Both the position numbers and the translations under genes were made by a program. A DNA stretch of 64,000 nt from Cercis canadensis. Taxonomy: Eukaryota; Streptophyta; Magnoliopsida; Fabales; Fabaceae. This document shows positions 34,160 to 47,117 of this stretch, piece after piece. Each line of letters opens with the position of its first letter. Within the stretch, counting starts at the first letter, position 1. Where the stretch lies: NCBI GenBank assembly GCA_003255065.1, contig QAOA01003202.1, positions 467,791 to 531,790 on the forward strand, given 5' to 3'. The notes under the pieces were generated by a model. It was given only the letters and a program-made list of their open reading frames with translations, did not search any database and had not been told where the DNA came from.

Positions 34160-35740
34160 TTTTTCTCTTAATTGACAGTTTACTCGCTGCTCCGCTTTGA
34201 ACCAGCAAGTTGTGAAAATTAGAACGTTTATGGTATGTAAAGACAGACGAATGCTTCAAAATTTCAAGTCTGTACAAGGTGTATGGACATATTAGCTAAT
34301 ACCACAAATTATGTGAGAATGTATTCAACTATTCATGCTTTGTTTATAATCATTTAGACTAATCTTTTTATTGAGTAACTTACACTAACATTCTCTCTTA
34401 CAGTTTCCAAATTACACCCACACAGTTTTCTTCTAATTTCCCTTATCTTTTTTCAATTATCATATCATTATATAAACCTAAAAGAAAGTTTTTTCTTTGC
34501 AAGTAAAATTATTTATAGTCATTGTACTCACTCTCTCCTTTTAGCTGCATGTACGTTGCACGAGTTGTAACTAGTTCAAAATGAATTCAGGTGCCTTCTT
34601 GTTCTTATGCACCACTCTGATCCCTCTCATCAAAAAAGAAAAAAAAAATTGACACTAAATTTTATTTTATTTTTATTTTTGGACGTTTGTAGATTTATCA
34701 CCAAAATATTTGTTGGGCGTAAAAGAAAATGTGTATGGCCAAGCAGCCCAACTGATAACGGGATTAGATACAATGCCAGAATCTGAATCTGAATTGTTAT
34801 CATTATAAGGCTTAATCAACTAACTTGTTTACTTAATAAAAACTGCAATCCTTTTGTAGGCTGAGCTAATTATATATATTTTTTGTTCAAATCCTATATA
34901 AGAATTGAAAGGTGGACTCTAAAGTGAATCTAATCTTTTTGAAATGAAATTATGTACATTTTTATTTGGAAATTCATCTTTATTCTCTGCTCTCGTAGTT
35001 CCCCCCACTGTTTTTCTTTTCATCCTGTAGTATTATTGTTGTTATACTGATGTATATTCATCATTATGGATTTTCACTAATATTGAAATTAGCTGCTGTG
35101 ACATTTTTAAGAAAATTTGCTACATACGGACCATATTATGCAATTTGGTTTTTGTTATTATTATTTACTCTTTTTTTTTTATATTAAAATATGATATATG
35201 GACTAATTTTACATGTCAAATTGTCAACACCCATTCTCTCTCGGTCTCTCCTATGTCTATCTATCTCGCCTTTCTCTTCTCCCTCGCATAAGACCAAAAT
35301 CCGGCAACCAGAAGGCCAATCCGGCACTGGTGACAACTAAGAATAACGGCCATTCCGGTGAATTGTTTATTCCTTGTAGCCATGCATGTTTCAGTCATAG
35401 GGAGTGCCCTCTTCTAGGCAGTTGCATTTCAAATCCGTAAAACCCACCGGCGTTAGATTTATGACAAACCCAATGCACTTGCTTAGTGACCCCATTGTTG
35501 TCCATGATAGGCTTTGGTTTGCCTCCTCTGCCTCCAAGTTCGAAACGTTGTGTACTCCCTGCCCGTCATGTCACCTATTAGTCAAGTCCAGCAGAATATT
35601 TCGAAGACAAAAAAAGAAATGAAAAAAATTATTTTTTTGTCATAAAATTTACAAAAATACCTTATTAGTTTCTTATCCATATTAATTTTAGTTTAGTTTC
35701 TCTAATATTGTTTATGTAAATAATAAATTATCCATTTTAT
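34160..35740. repeat. unit 2 3' flank, homologous to 62407-64000
   Basis: The first 130 bases are also in unit 1 up to its N. The part from about 34980 matches 62960-64000 in unit 3 and, more distantly, 38870-39810. Relative to unit 3 about 560 bases are missing here (between TGTACTCCCTGC and GTCATGTCACC near 35560). Open frames in this stretch (for example 35213-35440) are not conserved among copies, so no gene is called. Confidence 0.6.
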
Positions 35741-35844
35741 CTCTAGGTAATTGGGGCTGTAATCATGAATTTTTTTTTTCACCTGTGTAGTTATATTTAG
35801 TTTCTCCTTTCCTTGGACCCTTAGAGACACGAGATACACGTTAG

Positions 35845-37330
35845 ATGGCAAGCTCCACCTGATGGGTTTTATAAATTAAACTCATATGGATCAGCACATG
35901 CTAACCCAGGACCACTGGGGGCAGGAGGAATCATTAGAAACCATAAAGGAGAATGGGTGTCGGCTTTGCAAAAAAAAAAGAAAAGGAGTGGGCTCTCCAA
36001 ACTTGGCCGAAATGTGGGCGGTTTTTGAAAGCATTAGCCTTGCAAGACAAAAGGGTATCACAAAGCTAGTAATAGAAGTGGATTCTACTTTTGTTATCAG
36101 TAATTTAAGGGTGTAATCGGTTCGGTCCGATTTACATCCCAAACCGGCTAAAACCGAGTCAAACAAATTCGGTTTGATTTGATTTTTTAGAATTTTTTCA
36201 GCCAAATCGAGTCAAACCGAACCGGTTTGATTCGGTTTGGTCGGTTTCTCAGTTTGCTTGTTGAATTCCAACATTTCCCGACGATACTGAAAATCAAAAA
36301 AGAAAATATTTTAAGCAACCTTAAAAAAGGAACATGCCCAAAAGCTCAAACAAGACAAGCAAATCGATTACGAGAAGAAGAAGAAAGTAAAAAAAACCAA
36401 AGACCTAGATTCACAAAAACACAGGTCAAAGAGAACAAATTATACAAACGACAATGCACAGTCTGATATGATCTATGGCGTGAAACCCAATAGAAATCAA
36501 GCACGAAAACTAGAGGCGAAGAAGACAAATACAAGATGTACCTGGAGATCCAGAACTACTAAGGTTTGAATATGGAAAAACAAACAAGTTGAAGAGGCAC
36601 TCGAAGAGATCCCACCTTCGTGTGAGAAAGCCCAAAACAGAAGAGTGAAGGTGTTGGTGGGTAGAGTTTAGTTTGCCTTATTGATAAATGGGTTTGCATC
36701 TTCTCAGTCTCTCTCTGTAGTTTCTTCTTCTTCGTCTTTGTCTCTTGAAAGTTGAAAGGATTGTGAAATTCAAAATAGGGAGAATCGACTAAAAATTTGT
36801 AGTTCTAATGTGTTCTGGAAATGGTGAAGGAAAGATAAATACAAGTTCTTATGTGTTCTGGAAATGGTGAAGAGGAAAACATTTTGCCATTAATATCAAA
36901 AACTAGTGTTGAATTGTACTTTGTTTTGCTATTTTTGTTGTTTCTAGCTTGAAATTGGGGAAATTGATTGAAAATTGGGAGAAGAGGGTTTTAGGGCTAA
37001 GTTCAAAATGACGTAGTTTTAAAGGATTGCTAATATAATATAAAAATAAAAATTAAAAATATATATATAGATTTCGGTCCGGTTCGGTTTATCATCGGTT
37101 TTTCTTCACTGAAACCGAAAAACTGAACTGACCCATTGGTTTTTCAGAAAAACAAACCATGAACCGGACCGCCTCTCTCGATTTGACTCGGTTTACCCCC
37201 GGTTCGGTTGGTTTAGGCGGTTTGGCTTACACCCCTAATCAGTATACTAAAAGACACACAATTCACTAATCATCATTTTGAACCATTGGTTGATCAATGC
37301 AGAGAACTTTTGAAGGGGATTCCAGTTTAA
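35845..37330 (+). pseudogene. RNase H domain of a non-LTR retroelement, split by a hAT-like insert
   Basis: From 35845 one frame reads W.APPDGFYKLNS, then GSAHANPGPLGAGGIIRNHK and GEWVSAL, the start of an RVT_3-type RNase H domain as found in plant LINE polyproteins. A frameshift in an A-run (about 35970) moves it to another frame reading NLAEMWAVFE, SLARQKGITKLVIEVDS and VIS. There the domain is interrupted at 36103 by the element at 36106-37237. It resumes at 37238 with ISILKDTQFTN and LVDQCRELL, the expected C-terminal part. The Asp expected in KLN(S/V)DGS reads Tyr (NSYGS). No reverse transcriptase is adjacent. Confidence 0.8.
36106..37237. mobile_element. non-autonomous hAT-like DNA transposon
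   Basis: A 1.13-kb insert with imperfect inverted ends: TAAGGGTGTAATCGG on the left, and TTGGCTTACACCCCTA on the right, whose complement starts TAGGGGTGTAAG. Both subterminal regions are dense in CGGTT, CCGAACCGG and CGGTTTGG phrases in both orientations. It is flanked by ATCAGTAA (36096-36103) and ATCAGTAT (37238-37245), an 8-bp duplication with one mismatch, consistent with hAT. The insertion splits an RNase H reading frame exactly. No transposase is seen inside. Confidence 0.8.
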
Positions 37331-37414
37331 CCAAAAATAAATAAATAAATGTGGTTAATGAATATAATATGTAGTTATAGCCCATATTGTGCCACAGTTT
37401 ATTTCCTAATTAGT

Positions 37415-37770
37415 AGAATAATTTTTTTGGAGGATTGGGCCCCACCAGACACGCTGTGTGTCAGCTAGCGTGTCCCCACTGGACACGCTGTCTGACACGT
37501 GGCGTGTCCCATTTTCAGTTGAATGCTTTTGAGGCCTAGTCAAGTCCACAACCTCATGAAACTATCACCATTTTTCTCTTTAAGTTATGATGATGTCATC
37601 AACTCAGAAAACTTTCAACGTTTGGTCCACAGCCTCCCCAATTTGAGTTGAAATGTTGACTTCTACGTTTTGGTTGGATACGCCATGTGTCAGATGGCGT
37701 GTCCGGTTGGGACATGCCAGATGATACACAGCGTATTCGGTGGGACCTAATCTTCTAAAATATTTTTTTA
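37415..37770. mobile_element. foldback MITE with about 95-bp inverted ends
   Basis: Left arm (37415-37510) and right arm (about 37672-37770) are inverted repeats. Each starts with an AT-rich outer part, then GGATTGGGCCCCACC or its diverged complement, then repeated GACACGC/GCGTGTC phrases. Within each arm these phrases can form smaller hairpins. The 160-bp centre has no coding potential. The family is not identified and a TSD could not be fixed in the AT-rich flanks. Confidence 0.7.
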
Positions 37771-38868
37771 TTTTTATTTTTGATTTTTTAAAAAGTGTAA
37801 CATTAAGGTAAATAAGTTTGAAATTGTTATAAATGTATAAATAAGTTATAGAAGTATAATATTTAGGTTAAAGTACCATATTATTATGCGGGGCTAATAG
37901 TTTTTATTTATTCCCCATGTCATGAAGAGAAAAAACAATAGAAAAAAATTATTTTCGTTTTGGTTAGCCTTATCGTCACCTAGAACTAGGTTTACTTTAG
38001 CCATTGTCCTTATTTAAAAGGATATTTAATAGATGGCTCAATGGCGTCTACTTTTCTGTATGTGCTATTACTTCCGAACTAACTCTGATGTTCCCTCCTT
38101 TCTCTTTCAAATATTGAAAAGTTGTCCTTTTTAATTTGGAAGAGGAATGAAAAGGAAAGTACATAGTTCTCCATTCACCTATCATTCTCTAGTAAAAATT
38201 ATTCCAAACCAAAATCATGGGCTCCCCCTTCCTCCTCCCATGCTAAAAATCAAAGATAAATCTTAAAAAATAAATAAATTTTTATACATCTCATTTTTTT
38301 TTTTAATAGGAGTGCTTGGGTGAAAATCCACCCTTGGAAGCTTGGACTAAAGCCTTCCATCTTGTACACCATCAATATTTTTTGATATTAACGTCTAGAT
38401 GTCAATATATATAAAATTAGGGGTTATAAGGTACCTGCTTGCTAAATACTAATAGGGACTCAATACCCCTGCTTCATGATCTGAGAGTGGGTAACACATG
38501 TATAAAATGAATTGCCATGCCAAACTTAAGTAAAGTTATGTAGATACTCTTATTTATTGGCTCATTATGGCTAAAAGCCCATTTAACTAAGAGCCCAAAC
38601 CACTATAACTAGCACTTACATATTATCATCATACCCTTCAGTTCTCCTCTATAAATAACTCTTTGTAACAAGTATAAAGATTTTTGACTCTATTTTTGTT
38701 TATTATTCTTCTAAGCTTGGACCCATCTAATATTCGGAACCCATATCTCAACCCCGCCCTTTAGTACATTTGTCGCTTGTGCAATTCAAGTTCTTAGCTT
38801 TCATTCGACCTCAAGATTTTCCCAACCTACAGCTCAATACAGGCAACGTCAAGTTCCTTAAGTGTTTG
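37771..38868. other. intergenic sequence, possible LTR-like tail
   Basis: No gene seen. From about 38640 to 38760 there is a CTCTATAAATAACTC TATA-like box and CT-rich text ending near CCCCGCCC, reminiscent of an LTR promoter region. No matching partner or TSD was found, so no element is called. Confidence 0.3.
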
Positions 38869-39810
38869 TAAAATATGACATACTGACTAGTTTTACATGT
38901 CAGTACCCATTCCTTCTCTCTACTATGTCTAGCTATCTCGCATTTCTCTTCTCTCTCGCATAAGACCAATTTGACATAGCCAAAATCCAGCAACCAGAGG
39001 GCCAATTTGGCACCTGCGACAACCTGGAATAACATCCATTCCGGAATATTGTTTATTGCTTGTAGCCATGTTTCAGTCATAGGAAGTGCCATATTTTGGG
39101 CAATGGCATTTGAGATCCGTACAACCAATTGGTATCAGATTACCGATGAACCCATTGCACTCACTTAGTGACCCCATTGTTCATGAGGCTCTAGTTTGCC
39201 TCCTTTGCCTCTGAGTCTGAAACGTTGCGTACTCTTTGCTAAGAGCTTTTCATGCTCCTGAAGCTCGGAAGAAATGGGCGTGGATAAGGAAAATAATTGG
39301 GATTTCGTGGTTTTTTGAATTCTTTTTTTTCTTTTGGTACTTGTAGAGTTTGAGAAGAAATGTTGCCAAGAAATGGAAGGACACTGGGGTTATCCTCGAG
39401 TACGGTGCGGAGAGAGAGAAATTGGGCATGAAATCAAGGTAGTTGCTGAGCAGTAAAAGTAATACATATATTATAATTTAATAAAGAAACAATAACATTA
39501 ACACTTAAAAAACTTTACCTAAAATTTTATCCTTTACTACTTACCATATACAATTCAAAGCGTGGGTTGAAGTCTAACACTAAAAATTAGCTGGACTTTC
39601 CAATAAAAAAAAAAAGGAGGAAAAGTAGCAGGACTTAAATTGAAATGCAAATCCAATCCGCAATATTGCCACAATAACTACATGTACATATGCAGATTAT
39701 GATTTTTGGCCCACCAAACTTTGGGTCTAATGCCAGTCACTTTACCTATTAGTCGAGTCCATTAGCATACTTCACAGCCAAAAAAAAAAAAAAGGAAAAA
39801 ATTATTGTTT
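38869..39810. repeat. third, diverged copy of the unit 3' flank
   Basis: Homologous to 34980-35640 and 62990-63870. Shared phrases include GCATAAGACCAA, CCATTCCGG, TTTCAGTCATAGG and the TTAGTGACCCCATTGTT region. It is visibly more diverged than those two are from each other, and no AVT1 exon precedes it. Confidence 0.7.
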
Positions 39811-39822
39811 GGGTGAAAAAAN

Positions 39823-40316
39823 CAGAGGTGAAAAAAAAAGCATTATTTCCTTATATATTTGAACTCCAATTTGGTTCTTTCAATACTATTTTCACTGTAG
39901 GCAAAAAATATATTTTCAGATTTGTATCCTATTGAGGTTCTACCTTTGTTGCTTGATGTTGATAGGTATGGTATATATTTAATAAGTTTAAATATACTAC
40001 AAGTCTTTATAGTTTAGACAAATTTTGAATTAAATTTTTATAATTTTTTTTTTGAGTTTTTATAGTTTGAAATTTTTTTAATTAGTTCCCTACCGTCACC
40101 TCCAGTTATAACTTTGTTAATTTAATGCTCACAAGGCAAATGACTTGTTTATGTGACAATAAAAGAAGCTTACGTGTGGCTAAAGTGACACAAAAATTGG
40201 GTTATATTTGTCTTTCCTCACCCTAATTTCCATCAATTTGGGGAAAATTGAGGCACACATGCATTGCATGTGCGTTTGATAGGTGCTAATTTGTGTGCTA
40301 CTTTTGTGCTACGTAA
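39823..40316. other. intergenic sequence after an N
   Basis: AT-rich, no gene. It lies between an N (39822) and the start of the block shared with unit 2 (40317). The sequence left of 40317 is different from that left of 23814. Confidence 0.4.
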
Positions 40317-43300
40317 GTTTTATCTATTGCCACAAAGAGAAACCGTTTGCTATGTCAGCACTAAACTGACAAAATTATAACCCAAGGTAATGACATAGAC
40401 CCAATTAAAAAAAAAATTGAACTATAAGGATTCCAAAAGAAAAAAAAAATTATAAGAATCTGATTCAAAATTCGTTAAAACTATAAGAACATGCATTACA
40501 TTTAAACCTATTTAATAAGCCTTATGTTTGCTTGCTTAATAGGTCTCTAGGTCTTTCATACTCCCCAACTCTCACCTCTTGGCTCCCTCTACTTCTCCAT
40601 GACTACTTTGAGTCACAGTATAGAGTGTGTATATACTCAAGTCAAATACTAAAATTGCCCAAGATAGCATAGGTGGCCACTTGTAGTCTTTTCTGATCAC
40701 TGCCAAATTGTTTTGCTTATGATGTCTAGTGATTATTGTGAGAAGTAAAATACATTTTTGCATTTTGTAGTTATTATATTTATATATATAATTATTATGT
40801 ATAAAATATATGATTATTTTATTATATATAATTATTATGTTTAAATATAAATATAATAACTATATATTAAATAAAATAATCACATAATGTTAATGTATAT
40901 TTTAATTATTTTATATAAGGTGACAGACACTTACATTTGCCTTTGAAACTTTTAATCTTTTCTTTTAAGTATTAGAAGAATAATTATATTTCTTTTCTTA
41001 CTTAATCAAGAAACTTTATTTTAACACAAAAAAGTTATTCTTCAAGAAAAATATGTAAAGGAGGCAATGACTAGTGAGTTCCTCACAGACTCCACAAACT
41101 TTGAAAGAACCAGCCCATCTTGTCCGAGATCATTGAGCTATTATATATTATCAAATTGAACTTTTCTAACCAATAAGAAAATCGTTATAATAAAAAAGAT
41201 TATCTAACGTCATCATCCATCAACAATGGGAGACAAAATGGGAGACAAACTCCAGGAAGTGCTCAGCCTCACACAGATCCTGCTCAAACCATGCATGTCC
41301 ACAACTTTCAGCAGCAAAGTGATTTATTTAACTGTTTCTAGTCTTGTAGGGTACATGAAATGATGCAATAAATCTCGTAGTGATCATGGAAAATTAGTTT
41401 TGGATGAGAGTGAGGAAGGCTTGGACAAATAAAGAAGGTCCCAAACATTATATCAATTTCTTTTCAGACATTTGTGTCCCTCAATAGTCTATATATACCA
41501 ATAATTTTAGATGGACCAGCTACATGCGTTTGTGTGGTCTTGCAGGGAAAACACTAACTGGAACATAGCACTAAGAAGAAGGATTATTATGCTTTGTAAC
41601 AGAAGCATGGATGTCCGATCCAATCTTGGTGACATGGTGGGAGGCGCGCACCCGTGTCTAAGAGTAATGGTTGAGTTGAGGATCGGTTGGGATGAGGCAT
41701 AATTGGCTTTCGATGAACGCTTGGGACAAAGGTACAATGAAAAATCTTGAATTTTACATTTTTTTTTTTAAAAACTCAAGATGTTTTATTTAAGAGGGTT
41801 CCATACAATTTACTTGAAAAAGAAAAATGAATGATCAAGCATAGCCTCTACGCTATTTAGATTCATTAATTTTCCTTATATTTTGATTTTATTTAAAAGT
41901 TAAATAAAGGGACAAGTATTTTTTTTTTTTTTATTGAGACAAAAGGGGATTTTAAACTATTAGGTGAATCTTGATGTAATGTCAAAAGTTTAAATTCTGT
42001 TTGAAGCACTAGTGACTAGGGGATGTCGAAGTCTGAGCAAAAATTAATTTCACACTAAAAATATAAGAATCACCTTGTGAAAAAAAAAAGGTTTTAAAGA
42101 AAAGAAAAAGAAACAACTAGAACAACAAGCAATAGAAAGGGAAAGAAAACAAAATAAGGGGTTGCCAGCAGAGAGATTTGAGAGATAAGATGAACTGTGT
42201 ATTGCCAATTATTCTTTATTATTTCTTCTTTACTGCACGTACGTATTAATTTTCATATTCTTTCTTGTATTTTAAATCAAACTTTGATTTGGATTTTCCA
42301 ATTATTGCACTTGGACTGCAGTTTGATAATATCCCATTCATCAAAGGAATGAAATTGAATTTGCTTCTTCATTCTTGTTTCCCTTTGCCTTTATTCTTGC
42401 TTCCTTTCTTTCACTTATTCCACTTTTTCACATGGTTAGACTCAAGATACCTTTTGGCAAGTTCATATTCGGAAACAGACCGAACAATATCACAGCAGAG
42501 CAAAAGTAAAAAGAAATGAAAACAAATTTTGGATTATATTCTTTTAGCTTTAGGTGTTCACATAAAATTTTAGTGTAGTATGAATTTGAAACCTATAACT
42601 CTGAGAATGACTATATGCTACAATTCTTTTAAAGTTGGGGTAATACTACTACCTCCTTCAAAACTTCTATTTTGAATCAAATTAGTGTGCATTTTTGGAC
42701 CAATTATGAAGTTCTTGTGAATGAGAGCGATTCAATTTGAGTCAAACAATTAAATACTAAAAAAAAATTACAAAAATTGGATGAAACAGAAAATTTGAAG
42801 AAAAAGTGTATGGGAAAGAGCACTTTTTCCTTTTGGCTTAATTTATTTATCTTAGCTAGTTAACTCACACAAATGACTTTGATTTTACAAGGGTTTTGTA
42901 ATAATTCTTAAAATTATTTCTCAGACATCTCAAATAATTAGTTTTGGTAGCTAGTGTCTTGTTATGTTAGATAGAAAACTATTTATGATCCTTTACTTAA
43001 TAACTTAAGCTTTTAGGTTGAGTTGATTTTTGACATGATATTAGAATCTCTTTAACCAAACGGTGATCGAATCTTAAACTTTTGGGTCGAATCGATTCTT
43101 GACACATTATACTTGCAATTGCATGTGGCTATAATTGCGATATCTTGTCTCTACATTCTTATCATTCTAATCATTAATGGTGCCCCGATAAAGAAATATG
43201 GCTTAGAATGAATGGGTTCCTTACTTCCTTCCTTTTCAACAAAGATTGTTTGTCATTAACGTTTCATGTTCACATCACATAAGGACAGAATGAGGTAGTA

Positions 43301-44441
43301 TTATAGATAAACTACCTATAACACAAACATGCACAAAGCTTTTATATGAATTTAGGTGACCCTACATGAATTTAATTTTGGAACGAAATTTACACCAATC
43401 TGTATCCACAAACATACAATACAAAATTGGTTCTTTCTCGCAATATATGGAACCAAATTTACAAAAGTGAACATGAACCATTAGAAAAGATAATATACTT
43501 TTGAACTGAAATCGACTCTCAAATTTAATTGGGGTCACGGATCGAAGGAAAAGGGCAGCAAGGAGTACACACACAAGAAACACGAGAAGAAAAACCATCA
43601 TTTGTCACAAAAAGTGTATACACTAATCCAAAATTATTACCACACGCAAAATATTTGATCACAAAGAGATTTGTGACAGAGAATAATTTTTAACTACAAT
43701 GTTTTACTCAAATTTAGACTTGTGAAATTTCTTAACTAAGTTATTATAAATATTTATGTCACCACAAATGAATAATTCTTTCGTGGTTCAATTTTTTGAA
43801 AATTACATTCAATTAAAAAAATTATAAAATTGGTTATTTATGTATAATGGATTTTTATTGGATATGGATATATTGGACAATGTGATTTTAATCTTGGAGT
43901 ACATGCTTGAAATTGAAGATTAGTATATTGCACTTGAAAACTGTAAACATATATATTACAATCTATCCTAATTTTGTAACCTTGATTATATAATAGCTGC
44001 CAATATCAAATTATGTAACTAGTAAATTAAGAGTCAACTATAAATAATATTGCATATTTTATAAGACATGTACAATTCAAAATTTTTAAAGTGGGCTTCT
44101 TTTATATATATATACATGTTTTGCATGTAACTTCACTTTTAACACCTCTAGCTTTGTTACCAAAAGAGAACACCTCTACCTTTAGAATTGCTAGTAACAC
44201 ATGCTATGCTGATTACAAGTGAATTAATTCTTTTCTTAGTTAGTAAGTCTTAGAAAGCTACGTACTCAGTGGTAGAGCCATGAAAAAATTCTTGTTGGGG
44301 CCAATGTATTAATTTAACTAAAGTCAAAGGCTAATTATCTAATTAAAAAATTCTTTGTAAAAATAGAATCTTTTTATTTATTTATTTTATTTTAGTGGGG
44401 CCGAGGATTAGTCGGAGCCTATGTCACTGCACCTATTATCA

Positions 44442-44472
<31 letters not shown>

Positions 44473-44957
44473 NTTTTTTTTTTTTTTTTTTTTTTTAATT
44501 TTAACGGCAAGTATACATTCAAACCAATTTTCGTTTACCAAAATTAAGTTTATCTTCAAACAATCATAGGGTAAGTTACTATGATCATAAAATGTCTTTT
44601 GAGCATAAGTAAGTTGAAGAAGCATCAAAGCTGATAACTATTAGAGGTAAGAGTTTCATTAACAAAATTCTTGATGTTGGAGATGTTGAAGGAGCAATGT
44701 AAAACCATGGTGGGGGCCAAGTTTGGTGAGGAAGAAGCAAGAGAAGACGCTGCATGTTAAAGCAGTAGGGATAAGATTGAAAGTATGGGAATTTTCGGAG
44801 GCTAGATGGCGATTTGATACCATGTGGACTATCGTGAAAACTACGTGTACCACTGAAAAAGATCACAAATATTTATATACAAGATACACTGTCTTTGTCT
44901 TATACATAGCACAATCCTAATCACATTAGGTTTATACAAAAGATAACCTAACCCTAA
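40317..44957. repeat. unit 3 upstream block, near-identical to 23814-28432
   Basis: Same content as the unit 2 block. Differences include an extra ATGGGAGACAAA (about 41233), and a much longer poly-T (44446-44496) containing an N. Homology ends at CCCTAA (44957), where an unrelated MULE fragment begins. In unit 2 the next bases are TGGGACTC. The 79-codon hydrophobic ORF is at 43362-43601. No other gene is called. Confidence 0.85.
43362..43601 (-). other. unrecognised ORF with signal-peptide-like start, unit 3
   Basis: Copy of 26866-27105 with the same MMVFLLVFLVCVLLAALFL start and length, FKSIL in place of FKRIL. Function unknown. Confidence 0.25.
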
Positions 44958-46079
44958 AGGCAAAAACGTGACCCAATTCAAAGGAAAACCGTGATCTCCA
45001 TTTTTGCCAAACTGTGACTCATTTTTTTAAAACCATGACCCCTTCCTATAAACCATTATTCATATTGCTAAAGCGTGATTGCTTTGGGAAAAGCGTGACT
45101 TCATCTGAAGATTCAGTGAACAGTGATCACGCATTGAGGAAAATTTACCTTAAAGCGTGATTAGTTCATACACGTTTTACACTAGCAAAACCGTGTTCCA
45201 CTCTGAATCAGATATTAATAAAAAAAATCAAAAGTGCCCATTTTAAGTAAATAGTTTCAATAGTGCCCCATTTGTATAAATAGTTTGTCCAAATACTCCA
45301 TTTCTGTCAAATTGCCAAAAACTTCATCAATTTAATCGTCTTCTTTCCTATTTTTACTTCTATCACATGTGCCATATGCTAAAAAAGAGTAGAGGCTTAG
45401 GATTCCCAAAAGCAATTCGCTTTTTTGGTTTACAAAGCAAAAGTATAATGCAAAGTCATAAGAATTTACCCCAGAAAGCTAAAAAGAAGATTAAAAAAAA
45501 AAAAAAACAGAGAAAAGAATTCACACAAGCCAAGCAGGTCCGGAGGCGACAGACCCTTTTCGTTTTTTTGTCATTTAAAAGGTGGTTTTGTGTAATCATT
45601 TAACCCCCATTTGATCATGAGTGAGTGAGGCACCACTATTGATATTTTGATGAGGAAAAGCAACCAATATCCATGAGAAATTTATCATAAAGTCAGAATG
45701 ATGGCAAGTTGCAAATTTTGTTGATGTTTCAACAAAAGTTATTACTCAAAGACTAAGTGCTTACTGAATGAAAATCATGTAATATGAATAACAGTGAGAA
45801 AGAGAGTGGAATGGAATGGTGATTTTATTCTGTAGTTTGGTAGCTGATCTAGGAATGGAATGGCTTTCCAAGTCATGCCATAGTTTGGAGTATGAAATGG
45901 AATCAGAATTAGTAGTAAAAAATATAAATACTCCTTATTTAGAAATATAACAAAATTAAACTTTGAAATAATGGTGTTAGATAGGTTTTATTGTTTATAG
46001 AAATGAATCAAGGTGTAAATAAAAATTGCAATAGAATGGCCGAATGGGGAATAAATTAAGCGAGCTTCTTGTGGTTCTC

Positions 46080-46238
46080 CACGTCCTTCGCCAAGGGAAT
46101 AAAGTGTTTTTGTTGCATTTTCCCAAGCGCACGACTCTTGATATTACTCCATGTGTCTTCACGTCCTTCGCCAAGGGAATAAAGTGTTTTTGTTGCATTT
46201 TCCCAGCGCACGACTCTTGATATTACTCCCTGTGTCTT
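46080..46238. repeat. 80-bp tandem duplication
   Basis: CACGTCCTTCGCCAAGGG...GTGTCTT occurs twice in a row, with a 1-bp difference (AAGCGCACG against AGCGCACG). Copy 2 of the block (56118 onward) has one. Confidence 0.9.
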
Positions 46239-46731
46239 CCCTCTTAGCTTTTGCACTTGTCTTTATTTTTTTCTGTTGGGACATTTTGTGCATAAATTTT
46301 AGAAGTAATTTCATAGAGACTTAGAATGAAAGTTTATAATTTTAATATTTGATCTGAGATTTCAAATTTTTAAAAATATTAAGTTTTCTTGAGAATCAAT
46401 ATCAATGTAAATTATAGACTGACTTCTATTTTAATAACCATAATACTTTTATTTTTAATTTTTTTTTCACTTGAATATTTAAAAACTTCATGTTCCAGAC
46501 ATTTCCTTCATGCTATTCCTGTCATTTACTTTTTCGTAAGATTATAAAGTACAAAGTTTAGAGTTTCTTGAACATTAGGAAAATGAAACAAAAATGTTCT
46601 TTTGAGCTCATTTTAGAAATTTCTCGATATCGAAAAGTTTTAATTTTTTTTTTCTGATTTGGAAAAGTTTGAAACTTTAAGGAATGGAGTAAAAAGTATG
46701 AGTAAGTGATTTGAATGGTTCATTAAAGTAA

Positions 46732-47117
46732 GAATAAAACCCTTGTTTGGTACTCGAAAGATAAGTTTGGTGACAGTTTAGTCTTCCAAATATTTTTACC
46801 GACACTTTAGTCCTTGGAAGATTGTTCTGTTGGTCATTTTTCGTTCTCCACTTATGTCCGTTAATTGGACTTAACAGAAAAGGCTAAGTGGCACGTTAAG
46901 TGCTAACGTGGCCGTTAAATGCTGACATGACACCTTAAAAAAAATTTAAAAAAAGTTCTCTCTCATCTCTCATCTCTCTCTCTCTCTCACTCTCATCTTT
47001 CTCTTCCCTAATCTCTTCTCCGCCAATCTCTTTCTCTCTCTGCCATCTCTCTCTCTGTCATCTCTCTTTTACTGAGTTTCTCTGAGAGATGAACAATGTT
47101 TCTTCTCCATTCCACTT
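46732..47117. repeat. truncated Pack-MULE left end
   Basis: Begins GAATAAAACCCTTG after TTAAAGTAA, matches the left terminal inverted repeat at 56686 and the CT-rich subterminal part. It breaks off at CCACTT (47117), where MULE interior sequence starts. Confidence 0.85.

Larger units (their letters stand above)
44956..47117. repeat. duplicated block copy 1 (direct repeat of 54989-57089)
   Basis: Contains, in order: 430 bp of a MULE end (44956-45387), unit sequence (45388-46731) and the left 386 bp of a Pack-MULE (46732-47117). Copy 2 is nearly identical but lacks an 80-bp tandem duplication found here (46080-46159 and 46160-46238). Flanks of the two copies differ on both sides. Confidence 0.9.
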
